This document shows positions 10,312-20,922 of a DNA stretch of 64,000 bases, piece by piece. The stretch comes from Saccharomycopsis crataegensis (Eukaryota > Ascomycota > Saccharomycetes > Ascoideales > Saccharomycopsidaceae): contig NW_027043830.1 of NCBI RefSeq assembly GCF_037102585.1, positions 1-64,000 on the forward strand. The letters are read 5' to 3'. The notes below the pieces were generated by a model. That model saw only the letters and a list, made by a program, of their open reading frames with translations. It did no database searches and was not told the origin of the DNA. Numbering within the stretch: position 1 is the stretch's first letter; each line of letters opens with the position of its first letter. A program made the position numbers and the translations under genes.

Positions 10312-10648
10312 ATCACTTAACTTAAGGGTACTTTATGTACAATAATTGCCTCTTCTTGTAAAAGTGCGCTCTGCTGTCGCAAGTTCGAGATCCTACAATC
10401 AAGGGGTCTGTAGGTCTTATACTAGGAATCAGATCATTAGATCTCTACTAATAAACATTATAGTCGTTGCTATCAAGATTATATTTACAGCCATTATTGG
10501 TTTAAGGTTGCTAGGTGTCGTGCTGTTTGTCCTTACTACTGTCCTTATACTTAACTTTATTATCTAAAGTGTTTGTTATTATACATGAGTGCGTTTGTTT
10601 CGTCTTTATATATATTGAAGTACTTTGTAGACCTGTAGAATTCTAACA
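10312..10648 (+). repeat. LTR-like repeat family D, partial copy 1
   Basis: Shares a long stretch with 41504-42029 and, inverted, with 14149-14387. The family appears to start TGTTAGAAT and end ATTCTAACA, matching inverted ends typical of LTRs; this copy keeps the right end (10648) and lacks the left. No linked coding region was found. Confidence 0.6.
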
Positions 10649-10831
10649 ATATAAGTACATTCCAGCGGTGATAAGCAAAAATTTTCGAGTGCTAGCTTCT
10701 CCTGAGTCTTAACCTATTTACATGCATTAAAAAGCAACCTTGATTATTATTGAAAACCAACAGCTTCCAGTTGTTGGTTCTTAAAAAAATTAGGAAATAA
10801 TAACTTTAAAATAAGTGCTTAAAAGTTGTCA
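10649..10831. other. Unassigned spacer with one inverted repeat
   Basis: AT-rich spacer. AACCAACA near 10757 can pair with TTGTTGGTT about 8 nt on. No gene or known repeat recognised. Confidence 0.4.
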
Positions 10832-10902
10832 TGCGTAGACCGGGAATCGAAACCGGGGCTCAACTATGGCAAAGTTGAATTTTACCACTAAACCATCCAC
10901 GC
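10832..10902 (-). tRNA. tRNA-Gly (GCC)
   Basis: A 71-nt cloverleaf on the minus strand with acceptor GCGTGGA, anticodon loop TTGCCAT and 3' end CTACGCA. A G1 LTR begins 11 bp upstream of its 5' end. Confidence 0.96.
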
Positions 10903-11119
10903 CACGTGATGTTTGTTGTAGTATGGTTTGAGCTATTGGTTATAGGCAACGATACACGTGCTCATAACCACAAGTTCATAACCATTAGTATATAATTATA
11001 GTCGTCGATTATGAAAAGTTTTCAATATATATGATCACTGGTTCTTCAGAGAGTAATACTAAATCAATCCTAACCTGTGACTAACTACATCTAGTATAGT
11101 CGCATCGTAATATAACAAT

Positions 11120-11138
11120 TGGTAGCACCACTAGGTTT
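11120..11138 (+). other. Primer-binding site, family G1
   Basis: TGGTAGCACCACTAGGTTT is a perfect 19-nt complement to the CCA-ended 3' end of initiator tRNA-Met encoded at 48906-48977. The same site occurs beside the other G1 5' LTRs and at 36675-36693 in family G2. Confidence 0.93.
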
Positions 11139-11209
11139 TTAGTTTTACAGACTCCACTGATTATAAACTTCTGTTGTCGTTTAATAGCATAGCTTGGTTA
11201 TCCTAGTGT

Positions 11210-11826
11210 ATGACTGTATTTGGTTTAAGCCCTAGCTCAGACGAAGAAGATAATTATTCAGGCGAAGAAAACGAAATGAGTATGCCGGGTGGACCGTTGG
11301 ACGATTCTAATCGTCTGTTGCTCATGGAGCTCGTTGAAATGCTTCACGGTAAAGAGAAGGCCGGTCGCGTGTTAGACCCTATGGAGGTCAAGTTTAACGG
11401 AAAGCCGTTTAGTACAGGGATGCTTGCCCGCACTCCCATGGCATTGCATGACTTCTTCCAGTATGCAGAACACCAGATGCCACTTAATTGGAATGACAAG
11501 TATAAGATGAGTTTTATCGTGAGAAACGTGGCTCAAGATACTTTTAGAAGTTTTTCTTCTTTTTCTGACTCCTTGCCGTCAGATATCTCTTATAGAGCCT
11601 TTAAGGCGCAAGTGCTTGCGCACTTTTCTAGAGTTGATATGGTTGACATTTTGGAAAGAACATTGTGGACAATTGCGCAAAAAGGAAAAGCGCTTCTGTC
11701 CCACGTTGCTGAGTTTCAAGCGAATGTTGTGTACATTCCAGATTGGTCAGAACGTTCAAAAATTAATCGTTTTATTGATTCCTTGGACCCGCGTTTGCAG
11801 AAGCACATTACAGATGCAGGACGCAT
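11210..11826 (+). pseudogene. Gag N-terminal fragment of G1
   Basis: The first roughly 205 residues match the Gag of the whole G1 copies, starting MTVFGLSPSSDEEDN. The fragment ends at the junction with LTR B and has no zinc knuckle or enzyme domains. Confidence 0.92.
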
Positions 11827-12203
11827 TGTTGTAGTTTTGTAACTCTAGTTACAAAAGACATTGATAACAATAATATTCAATAATATTTATTCCCTTGTTA
11901 TACTTGTTTTACTTGTTAACTATCTAAATTATATAAAGGACAAACTCAGACTATGGGGGGCATGGCCCATATTTATATTAATCTCAATGGGTTCTAGAAG
12001 GTTCCATAAGCTCTAGAAGGTTCCATGAAATTCTAGAAGGTTCCATAAGTTCTAGAAGGTTCCATAAGCTCTAGAATGTTCCATGGAATTCTAGAAGGTT
12101 CCATAAGTTCTAGAAGGTTCCATGAGTTCTAGAAGGTTCCATAAGTTCTAGAAGGTTCCATGAACAATGACTAACCACATAACTTTGGATTGCCAACTCA
12201 ACA
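11827..12203 (-). repeat. LTR B (Ty5-like), solo, inverted
   Basis: 377 bp from TGTTGTAGTTTTG to CAACTCAACA. Flanks differ (CGCAT on the left, CTGAC on the right), so it is not a simple solo LTR but sits at a rearranged junction between G1 and G3 fragments. Confidence 0.85.
11992..12159 (-). promoter_or_regulatory. Heat-shock-element-like array, 9 units, in LTR B
   Basis: Nine units of about 19 bp. Seven contain the full TTC-nn-GAA-nn-TTC pattern (TTCTAGAAGGTTC) recognised by Hsf1 trimers; two have one altered arm. The array lies just upstream of the LTR TATA box, in the LTR's own orientation. Confidence 0.65.
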
Positions 12204-13616
12204 CTGACAAAGCTGGTTTCTACACTGACACTGATCACCGTATCCTTTACAAGGATACCCGAACTTGTATCCCACACTCCTTGCTCAAATCCATCCTAGA
12301 TGCTGCTCACCTTCCCCTATCACAAGGTCATCCTGGTATTGAAAGAATGAGCCATATCTTGAGAAAGGCAGTTTTCTTCCCAAAGATGAGAGACGTTGTT
12401 AGTCATTATGTTGCTAGTTGCGACACTTGTAACCGTGTCAAATCTTCACACTATCTACATGGTCATCAACAAACCACTCCTCCTCCATCTGGTCGCTGGT
12501 CTGACATCTCATTAGATATTGTTTCTGGTTTCCCACCAACCCAACATGCCGGTACCACAGTTGATTCTGTCCTCGTCCTTGTTGATACATTTACTTCTCG
12601 GACTGACTTTTACCCCGTCAACAAACTTTTCGACGCTAGTGCTTTCGCTCAGCTACTCCTATTTGAATATTTTCCGTACCACGGAGTACCAAACCGCCTT
12701 GTTTCCGACCGCGGTCCCCAGTTTGACAATAAGTTGATCGATTCTCTCTTCTCGCTTTTGCATATCGAACATTATAAGTCCGTTGTCCGTCACCACCAGA
12801 GCAATGGCAAAGCAGAACGACACATCAGAATCCTTCAAGACTTTTTACGCCTTTACATTGATGAGAACAACCTGTGGTTTGAACTTCTCCCTTTCGCAGA
12901 GTACACCATCAATTCAACCCCCTCAACCGCCCTCAATAATCTTACTCCTTTTGAAGTCGACCTTGGGTATACTCCCACTTTTCCTTCCCAACTCCTGCTT
13001 TTTCAACAAGGGGGGAGAGAGATCTGCTACTCATATTGTTGAAACCCTCGATAGATACTCTCAAGCCGCTCAAGCTGCCCTCCACGAAGCACACACCAAG
13101 CAACGTTTATCCTACAACTCCAAACACAAACACATAGAGTTCCATCCAGATGATGAAGTCTTTATCAATGCTTCATCGAGATCTACGTTTGGCGATGTTC
13201 ACAACAAGAATCAAGTCCGTTCATTACGCACCAAATTTGTTGGACCATTCAAAATCCTCAAAAAACTCACCGAAGTCAATTACCAAATTGAGCTACCACC
13301 TTCCTACAAAATGTCTGATGTTTTCCACGTTTCTCAACTTCGTTTAAAATCTGCTGTCCCTGAAGGTTTCCTCTCGCCTGATAATAACCAACAGGTTCAC
13401 TTGAAACAATACAAGGATGGCTCCACAGAAGTAGAAATTGAAAGATTGGTCAAACACCAGCGCAAAGCCAAAGGTTTCTTAATTTACATTAAATTTTTAG
13501 GTGAAGATATTCCTGATAATAACCAATGGGTTCGTATGTCGGAACTTAAGAAAACAGCTCCTGATTTATTACAATCCTACGCTGAAACACATCCTGAATT
13601 GCTTGCTAAGCTATAA
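12204..13616 (+). pseudogene. Pol fragment of a third Ty3-like family (G3) with chromodomain-like end
   Basis: A truncated, broken Pol piece (at least one break). It has the integrase zinc finger (ASCDTCNR), catalytic region motifs (SDRGPQFDN, HHQSNGKAERH) and a C-terminal stretch with chromodomain-like spacing (EIERLVKHQRK then YIKFLG and NQWVRM). That tail is typical of chromoviruses, in which it helps to choose heterochromatic targets. Nothing upstream of the integrase is present. Confidence 0.85.
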
Positions 13617-13637
13617 GGAAAGGAATTACGACAGGGG

Positions 13638-13906
13638 TGTAATGGTCTAGACACTTTCTTACTTTTCTTTCTCTTTCTTTCTATTTATTGTTCTTATCTT
13701 TTCTTCTCTCTTCTTTATTTAACTCCATTCCTTATCTCGGACAACCTCCTTATCTCCGACTACCTTTTTATTTCCCTTTGAGTTCCCTTTTAGGTAAGTC
13801 TTACCTTCTTTTCTCACCTATAAAAAGCTTACTTCATCTATTCCTTTTAGTTTTTATTCTTCTTTAATATACTTTAACTACTATGTTACCCAACTAAACC
13901 ATTACA
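13638..13906 (+). repeat. 3' LTR of family G3
   Basis: Starts TGTAATGGT and ends ACCATTACA, perfect 9-bp inverted ends, after a G-rich tract (ACAGGGG). 269 bp with strong pyrimidine runs. It lies directly after the G3 Pol fragment. Confidence 0.75.
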
Positions 13907-14111
13907 ATAACAATAATATTCAATAATATTTATTCCCTTGTTATACTTGTTTTACATGTTAACTATCTAAAGTATATAAAGGACAAACTCAGATTATGGG
14001 GGGCATGGCCCATATTTATATTAATCTCAATGAGTTCTAGAATGTTCCATGTGTTCTAGAAAGTTCCATGAACAATGACTAAGCACATAACTTTGAATTG
14101 CCAACTCAACA
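13907..14111 (-). repeat. LTR B, partial diverged copy, inverted
   Basis: Matches LTR B from the ATAACAATAATATTC region to CAACTCAACA but lacks the other end. It has only two heat-shock-element-like units (14035-14067), the fewest of any LTR B copy. Confidence 0.8.
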
Positions 14112-14148
14112 TGCCTCACCTTCATACTACTTTTGCTGCCGCCAACAT

Positions 14149-14387
14149 TGTTAGAATTCTACAGGTCTACAAAGTACTTCAATATATATGAAGACGAAAC
14201 AAACGCACTCATGTATAATAACAAACACTTTATATAATAAAGTTAAATATAAGGATAGTAGTAAGGACAAACAGCACGACATCTAGCAACCTTAAACCAA
14301 TAATGGCTGTAAATGTAATCTTGATAGCAATGACTATAATGTTTATTAGTAGATATCCAAAGATTTGGTTCCTAGTATAACACCTAC
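14149..14387 (-). repeat. Repeat family D, partial copy 2, inverted
   Basis: Inverted match to 10400-10648, starting TGTTAGAATTC. It breaks off where a different TGTTGGAG sequence begins. Confidence 0.65.
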
Positions 14388-15025
14388 TGTTGGAGTGTAC
14401 CACTATTGTGGATCACAACCACTGAGCAGTCAGTGTATTACTATTTTTAGCTTCTTCTGAATCTAGATATAAAAGGGCTTTTATTTGTCATGAAAGGAAG
14501 AATTAATTACTTAGAGAATAGAAGAAGAATAACTCGATCTCATCCGAAAACAAATATCTAGTAGAATACCAAATGGACTGGTGTCAGTAGACTCCAAAAT
14601 GTCTGGAATCCAGTCCAGGTGGCCACTTTCACTTATCATGGAAGGAGTACGATTTTATTACTCAAGGATCTAGTATCCTTCTATCTACAGCTGAGATAGA
14701 TTACTTAGAGAAGTAAGCTTATTTAACTAAGAAAAAAGCAACACACATTTAATCAATCCCAAATCAAGTTAATACTATCGTAATGTCTTAGAATACCTTG
14801 TCCACTCCGGCGGCTACTGACACCAATGGAGCTCCGCTACGCACAAAATCAGTGCATTTCACTGCATAAAAGCACATGGCGGCGGGAAAAAATTGGACTT
14901 TGCCAACTGAGTACTTAAAGCTATATTTCCACATTATGTCCAAATCTGGATGTCGTTGTTTTTGAGTCTCAAAAGAAAAAATCATCAAATTTTCACTAAC
15001 GGACAGGTGTCAAAAAAAAGAAAAA
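14388..15025 (+). other. Possible old Ty1-like LTR and leader relic
   Basis: Starts TGTTGGAGTG, like Ty1-group LTRs, and has GATATAAAAGG as a possible TATA box. A decayed, Gag-leader-like stretch is seen around 14783-14870. No second LTR or Pol was found. The assignment rests on the TGTTGG start and general layout only. A T-rich stretch (minus strand) at 15011-15025 is the terminator of tRNA-Ala. Confidence 0.3.
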
Positions 15026-15098
15026 TGGACGAGTTGGGAATTGAACCCAAGACCTCTCCCATGCTAAGGGAGCGCGCTACCAACTGCGCCACACGCCC
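15026..15098 (-). tRNA. tRNA-Ala (AGC)
   Basis: A 73-nt cloverleaf very close to the budding-yeast form: acceptor GGGCGTG, anticodon loop CTTAGCA. It follows tRNA-Thr by 14 bp on the same strand with no T4 run between, so the two probably share a transcript; a strong T-run follows it. Confidence 0.97.
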
Positions 15099-15112
15099 TA
15101 AATATATTAAGT

Positions 15113-15185
15113 TGCCCTCACTCAGAGTCGAACTGAGGATCGCTACATTACTAGTGTAGCGCCTTACCAACTTGGCCATAAGGGC
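15113..15185 (-). tRNA. tRNA-Thr (AGT)
   Basis: A 73-nt cloverleaf with acceptor GCCCTTA, anticodon loop CTAGTAA and discriminator A. It is the leading gene of the Thr-Ala pair; a G1 LTR fragment begins 10 bp upstream of its 5' end. Confidence 0.96.
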
Positions 15186-15195
15186 TTAATAATTT

Positions 15196-15237
15196 TGTTA
15201 TATTACGATGCGACTAGACTAGATGTAGTTAGTCACG
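15196..15237 (-). repeat. G1 LTR fragment
   Basis: TGTTATATTACGATGCG through AGTCACGG, the terminal 42 bp of a G1 LTR in reverse. It is all that remains of an insertion 10 bp upstream of tRNA-Thr. Confidence 0.88.
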
Positions 15238-15245
15238 GATTTGCT

Positions 15246-15334
15246 TAATTTTCAAACTACATTAGGTAGTTTATGAGATATATAGTTATATAATTAATTA
15301 ATATATTGAATTTTGTCTTTAAAAAAAAAAATTG
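15246..15334 (+). mobile_element. LINE family L3, heavily 5'-truncated 3' tail
   Basis: About 85 bp identical or nearly so to the 3' ends at 20281-20363 and 36301-36386, ending in an A-run. The 5' truncation is typical of target-primed reverse transcription. Confidence 0.75.
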
Positions 15335-15344
15335 CAAGAAGATA

Positions 15345-18300
15345 CCTGCAACGAATTATACCATAGCGTCATACAACCTCAAAAAAAAGTATGACGCTCT
15401 CGATCATCTTCTGGAACTCGGTGCTCTCCAGAAAATGAACTTTTTATGCCTACAAGAGCTTCCAATTAAACGAACAATATCAATTCCTCAAGGCTATTCC
15501 ATTGCGTCACTAAAGCCAGAAGATACTTCCCCAGAAAATCCCCAAAAAATCAGAAAAGTCAGAAATCCCAGGAAAAAAATGCCTCAGGCAAAAACTCAAA
15601 AACCACAAAAAACAATAGAAAACGGGAACTTCCAGCTCTAGTGACCCTGGATAACTATTCTTATACAGCCATACTAGTACATAAAGATATTCTCCAAAGC
15701 CACATTGTCCAAGTGATCCACCAGGATAAGTTCTCTACTACCATTAAAGTTACCAGCAAACATGACGAATGGCATGTCAGCTCAATTTATAATCATGCCC
15801 AACGTGGAATCGATTTCCATAGCTTCAAGGTCCACGAACATCATATCATAGCCGGGGACTTCAATATCCACGAACCACTTGCTGACAACCGACAAACTAA
15901 GATGTTTATCCAACAAACTAAGATGTTTATCCAACAGAACTTCATGTCTGAAACAATAATCAAAGGCCATACTACCATCTATAACACCAACATTGACCGA
16001 GTTCTAGCAACCCAGCTAGTTCACTCTACTCACCTAAAGTCGGTAATCGGGACGTCTGACCATTACTTTCTCCAGGTTCAGGTTTCCATTCCCCAGACAT
16101 CCCCCAATATAACCTTTGATCTTCAGCCACAGAACAAGATTAGACTCAAGATTGACCGAGCATTATTCCAAGATACACTTGAACTGAGTCTATCCAAAGC
16201 AATCTTGAAAGATTACTTTAACTTAGACAGCACTCAGAATCTAGATACCGCCGTTCAGAATTTGACTCAACTATTACTCAACTCCGCCATTACTTCAACA
16301 CCCGATCATATTTTGAACCCCTCAAAGAAACCAAAGAGCAAAAAAGTCTGGATAACAAAAGAGATTCGAGCCTTATGTCCTAAACCTAACGACCCTGATG
16401 CCAAAAAGAAAATGAAACATTATAATGGCGTCTGCCGTAAGGCCAAGAACAAATACCTTTGCGACACCTTATATAAGGGTCTCAAAGGCAGATCTTTATG
16501 GGACTATCTCCGAAGATCTAACCCCAGGAATCACACCACTCCATCTATCATGCCGGAAAAAAGCACTGCCGAAGGCTCCCAAGCCCTCCTCAACAAATTC
16601 TTCCGGTCACACTCTCAAACCACCTCAACTCCATTATCATCCAACTGCACGTTTCGACAGAAAGACTTCCCACACGTCACTTCAACCGAATTCCAAGCCC
16701 AATTGGAAAAGATCAAGCCTCATGTAGCCCTGGGTCCAGACGGTATCACAGTGGATATTCTCAAGGCTGCTGGACAAGTGAAGCCTTTCTCAAAGTTACT
16801 CAGGAAAAAAATTAATCGCTCTTTGGAATTTGGATTCTTCCCTTCCTCCTGGAAGAACACCATCACCATTCCCATCCAAAAACCCAACAAAAAAGACCTC
16901 AACGACCCAGCCTCATATAGACCAATCTCCCTTATCAATCTTTTGTCCAAATTTGTCGAGTCTATCATTCATGGCAGACTCCAAAAATGGTCTACCTAAC
17001 ACCATTTGATACCAGATAACCAGTTCTGCTCTTATGGCACAGGATGTATTGATTCGCTAATGTATATGAGCTCTTTCATAACCAGATGTCAACAGCCCGT
17101 GACCTCAATATTGTCAATTGATATTAAGGGGGCATATGATTCGTGTTTACCATCAAAATTATTGCAGATGTTGGAAAAACAGAAGATCCCTAATTATCTA
17201 ACACGCTGGCTCAAGTGCTACCTTGAAAATAGATCAACCCAACTCCGGTATCAGGACGTGACTACCAACACCTATCAAATTCAATGTGGTATACCACAAG
17301 GATCCCCTCTAAGCCCTCTCCTATTCGTCCTATTCAAGGCTGACCTTATCCAAGATATGGATATTAGCAACACCAACTACGCCCTCCTATCTGATTGCCT
17401 TGTGACTGGATACATGGATGATATCACCATCATCGCAAAAGGTACGGAGATTCTGCAAAATTATCATCTTGTTCAACAACGTCTTGACAAATTGATTTCC
17501 AGAGCAAAAACCTTGGGTCTTGAGTTTGACGCTGCCAATAAATGTCAATTATTGAATGTGTATGAATCCCACCATAAGAAAAGGACAATATCCAGACAAA
17601 TTGCGAGCAGCAATATCAGTATCACAATGAACAATCATCCCATTCAACCTCAATCCACTATCAAAGTTCTTGGTGTTACCTTTGATGACCGCCTCAACTT
17701 CAAAACCCATATCATGAACAAAACAAAGTCATTCAGCAAAGCGGCTGGTATTCTCCATCACATTGCCAAAAAATTCCCTATCGAATCCCAAAAGATTTTA
17801 TATCTACAGACCGTCCGGCCTGCGATCGAATACGCCTCGGAAATCTGGTCCCCCAAAATATCGCCAACATTGATCGATGGTATCCAACGCGTTCAAAATA
17901 AGTTCATCAAACGAACCCTTGGTGTATCCTCCAGGACCTCAACCACTGCAATTCATAAAGAACTTGGTATGTTACCAATCCAAAACAGATTGGATCTAAA
18001 GGGTTCTTGGTACACCGATAGAATAAACCACAAATTGCCGCTCACTAACCCAATTCTCAAGCTTATTATGGCAGGGAAGAATGATTATAGGGAAACCACA
18101 TTAGCAGACATTACCAAGAACCATAAGATTCGAATTCAGAAGAGAAAATTGGCTAAAAAGGAAACCTGGAGTAACAAATACTATTTGATCAAGAGAAAAC
18201 AGGAAATCAAATACCACCAGAGCAAGAAAATATCGGAGCAGAGAATGGTACATCACCTCAATGACACTTTATTCAATCACCTCCATAGTATATCTGGACA

Positions 18301-19622
18301 AAGATCGGAGCAGCTTCAATTCTACCTTGAAAAAACATCAGCTTTTCAGTTTGAACTTAAGAACAGCAAAATAGCAATGCATTCCATCTGGGAATCAATG
18401 GGTACCAAAGAAATTAGAGAATTGCTAAAGATGAGAATGAAGCCTGAATACCAAAAGGATCCAAATCTATGCCAGCATTGTCAAGTGGAAAAAACCCCAG
18501 ACCACTATCTTCACTGCCCGGAATTAGCAACTTCACGTCAAAAGCACAATATTGAGAGTCAGCGGAATATCGCTGAATATATATTCTTGGAAAAAAAAAG
18601 AATACAAAGAAGTAGGGAACAACTCAAAATGTGGATAACTTATTTGAATGAAGTGGTGGCAATGAAGGAGGTTGATTAACAAAAAAAAAAAAAAAAAAAA
18701 TAGGTGCCTAGTTTCCCAGTTAATAGTATTTGGTTTATTTTTTACTTGGTTTTTATTAATTTACTATTATTATTTTATTGATTTTTCTTAGTTTGAATCA
18801 TGGGCTTGTGTTATGGAAATCAAAGATGTGTGGTGCCATCTGAGATAAAACCATAGCACTGGTCTATTTGATTTTGTCGATTTTGATTATGATTTTGATT
18901 TTGAGTTTGATTTTGACAACATTCCACAAAGGCTTCACATTATTATCTCTCACTAATAATTGAGGCAAAGAAATGGAATGTCAGTTAAAGTGTTCAGTTG
19001 GTACATTGATTTATGGAATCAGGATATGTGTCTGGACTTAAAAAGTGTGTGGTGACACTTAAGACAGACCCATGGTACTGGTTCTTATTTGATTTATTTG
19101 GTTTATTTGATTTATTTGATTTATTTGATTTATTTGATTTATTTGGTTTACTTGATTATTTTGACTTATTTGAATTATTTGGTCTATTTGATTATTTGAA
19201 TTATTTTTTTACTTGGATTCAATTATTCTATTGATTTTCATTATTTTTATTTTTATTATTTTTATCTTTATTATCCCCCCAGAATTCTGATGGTCACTAC
19301 ATTGAAAATACTTAGTATTTGAGATATAGTGCCAAAACCCCTCAACAAAGACCTCCATCTCAGTTCATGAAGCTCCTAGTGATGGGTAATTCACTAGTGA
19401 CTTCATCTCATATTTTCACATTGCACCTTTTTTCCTTAATAATCTTGATTGTTGAGTTTTTTACCGGTGATGTGATTAATTCTTAAAGCAAGGAGTGTGA
19501 GGTTGTGAGAAAGTTATAGTATTATACTTATCTATTAGAAAGACCGGCATGAAATGCCCGGCTTGCATGTTATTTAGAACCTCTGTGACTCGTTAATATA
19601 TAATCAATCAATAAAAAAACAA
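15345..19622 (+). mobile_element. LINE family L1, 5'-truncated, broken
   Basis: Holds ORF2 from about its 12th residue, a 20-nt A-run just after the ORF (18681-18700) and a 0.9-kb AT-rich trailer. The trailer has two degenerate copies of a GTGTGGTG segment (near 18830 and 19046), a TTTGATTTA tandem run (19085-19150), a hairpin CCGGCAT-GAA-ATGCCCGG near 19545 and an A-rich end (about 19611). A second copy lies at 57538-58210 and 63861-64000. The exact 3' boundary is inferred from where the L3 fragment starts. Confidence 0.75.
15346..18679 (+). pseudogene. LINE L1 ORF2: endonuclease and reverse transcriptase
   Basis: An N-terminal AP-type endonuclease (IASYNL, FLCLQE, AGDFNIH, TSDHYFL) is followed by reverse transcriptase (GPDGI, YRPISLINLLSK, PQGSPLSPLLF, GYMDD) and a C-terminal CCHC finger (CQHCQVEKTPDHYLHC). 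These domains nick the target and copy the LINE RNA onto it. The frame shifts near 15640, inside the endonuclease, and a TAA at 16997-16999 interrupts the RT in frame, so this copy is dead. The catalytic motif is YMDD where most LINEs have YADD. A CTG precedes GPDGI where related RTs often have Ser, one of the clues to a CUG-Ser code. Confidence 0.88.
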
Positions 19623-20363
19623 AGGGAAAAACAAGATGTGAACAAGATGTCAAAAACACTCATGGATATTACTGGGGTGAATCAGAAACAAGTTGATAAC
19701 TTTTGGCATAACCTCAAAAAATTCAACCAACATTTCCCGGGGAAATATCAAAATATTCACATCTTTCATTTGGGCATTGAAAATCACAATTACGTAAATA
19801 ATCATTGTGACTATTGCAGCAAAAAATTAACCAGATATGATGAACCCCAATATGCCCCAAAGGAAATCCAATTTGAAATCATGAAGCACCATCTTATTGA
19901 ATGTCCATTGGCCCAGAAACTTTGGAAAAAAATTGACTTGAATATCCCATTAACCTGGCAAACAATCATTACCCCTGCCACCAACATGAACGAAACCAGA
20001 ACGATCGATAGATATCTAGGTTTCCAACGAAAATTATCAAGATTGAAATCCAAAAGGCATTTCAATTGTCATATGGCCGTTGATTCAATGATCTTCTTGC
20101 TTGAAAGCAATATCTTTTAAGCGGAGAAGAAAAAATAGGTGGGGAAAAACAAGAAAATAAAATCAAAAAAAAAAATAAAATCAAAAAAAAAAACAACAAT
20201 TAAAAACCTTAAAAACGCATAAAAACATTTTTTCTCAATAATAGGGTTTTTCACCATTAATGGTTTTCCCTTAACACTTTAATTTTCAAACTACATTAGG
20301 TAGTTTATGAGATATATAGTTATATAATTAATTAATATATTGAATTTTGTCTTTAAAAAAAAA
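19623..20363 (+). mobile_element. LINE family L3, 5'-truncated copy
   Basis: Nearly identical to the 3' part of the copy at 35380-36386, starting at GGGAAAAACAAG and ending in an A-run at about 20354-20363. The 3' junction lies in a G2-type LTR (GTGGAGATTACAGG). Confidence 0.82.
19638..20120 (+). pseudogene. LINE L3 ORF2 C-terminal fragment
   Basis: The 160-residue C-terminal piece contains NIHIFHLG and a zinc-finger-like CDYC...HHLIEC, then DRYLGFQRKLSRL. All three features are conserved in the intact L2 ORF2 (CHYC...HFLIQC, DRYLCYQRKLSRL), which shows that L3 and L2 are sister L1-type LINE families. No RT core is present. The frame is open to a natural stop. Confidence 0.82.
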
Positions 20364-20619
20364 AGTGGAGATTACAGGCAGTATTTTATATCCAAAGAGA
20401 CTTGTCCTTCCTAAACTAAATAAAGGTGAAAATAAGAGGAATGTTGAATCCTTAAATAAATAAAATGATTGAAACTAATAATGGGGTGCTGGACCCGTTC
20501 TGGGAATAAAAGGCTAAACATAAGGCGATACGACAAGGATAAGAGATAAGCGGTGGGACATAAGGGGATACCTCGATGAGGTAATGCAGATCATGGTTTC
20601 GTATGGTACCATACCGTTT
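20364..20619 (-). repeat. G2b LTR, left piece, split by LINE L2
   Basis: A reverse G2-type LTR whose other end lies at 27122-27166. It lacks the terminal 45 bp or so found at 43593. It was broken by the L2 LINE at the ACCGTTGGT position. Confidence 0.85.
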
Positions 20620-20717
20620 TTTTTTTTTTTCTTTTCTTCCTTCAAAGTTCGATTTATTAATAAATATATAATTATATATATCTATGTAAAATCTTATACC
20701 GTCTTTTTTTTTTTTTT
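20620..20717 (-). repeat. Second short L2 tail at the same target site
   Basis: The 60-bp block at 20718-20777 (end of the full L2) recurs at 20639-20698. Read on the minus strand, the first tail ends in an A-run followed by GACGGTAT, then the second block, a second A-run and CGGTATGG. This looks like a later, extremely truncated L2 insertion at the original target. Confidence 0.65.
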
Positions 20718-20922
20718 CCTTCAAAGTTCGATTTATTAATAAATATATAATTATATATATCTATGTAAAATCTTATAAGCTAATGCTCATTATATATGTT
20801 AGGGAAAACCATATCCTATGGTGAAAAACCCTTTAGTGATAATTATTAGTATTTAAATAAAATGTTTTTTTTTGTTATTGTTTTTGTTAATTTTTTTTTT
20901 CTTTTTTGTTTTGATCGACTAT

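Larger units (their letters stand above)
10914..11826 (+). mobile_element. Truncated G1 Ty3-like element
   Basis: Has a complete 204-bp 5' LTR (10914-11117), the primer-binding site and the N-terminal part of Gag, and then stops where an inverted LTR B begins at 11827. It lies 11 bp upstream of tRNA-Gly. Confidence 0.92.

Noticed and set aside
10346-10567. A small hydrophobic frame in repeat D, also open at 41782-41991 and in the inverted copy
   Set aside because: The differences among the three copies mostly change residues, so there is no sign of protein-level constraint; hydrophobicity follows from the T-rich sequence.
11992-12159. Regular short repeats suggesting a CRISPR array
   Set aside because: Units are directly adjacent with no unique spacers, the setting is a yeast LTR, and no cas genes exist.
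12204-13906. The G3 fragment as cargo of a Ty5-like element, since inverted LTR B copies lie on both sides
   Set aside because: The right LTR B is truncated, flanking bases do not match, and no Ty5-like internal sequence is present; independent insertions and rearrangement explain it better.
19013-19234. Leu/Phe/Asp-repeat frame in the LINE L1 trailer
   Set aside because: It is the translation of a TTTGATTTA tandem run in an untranslated region.
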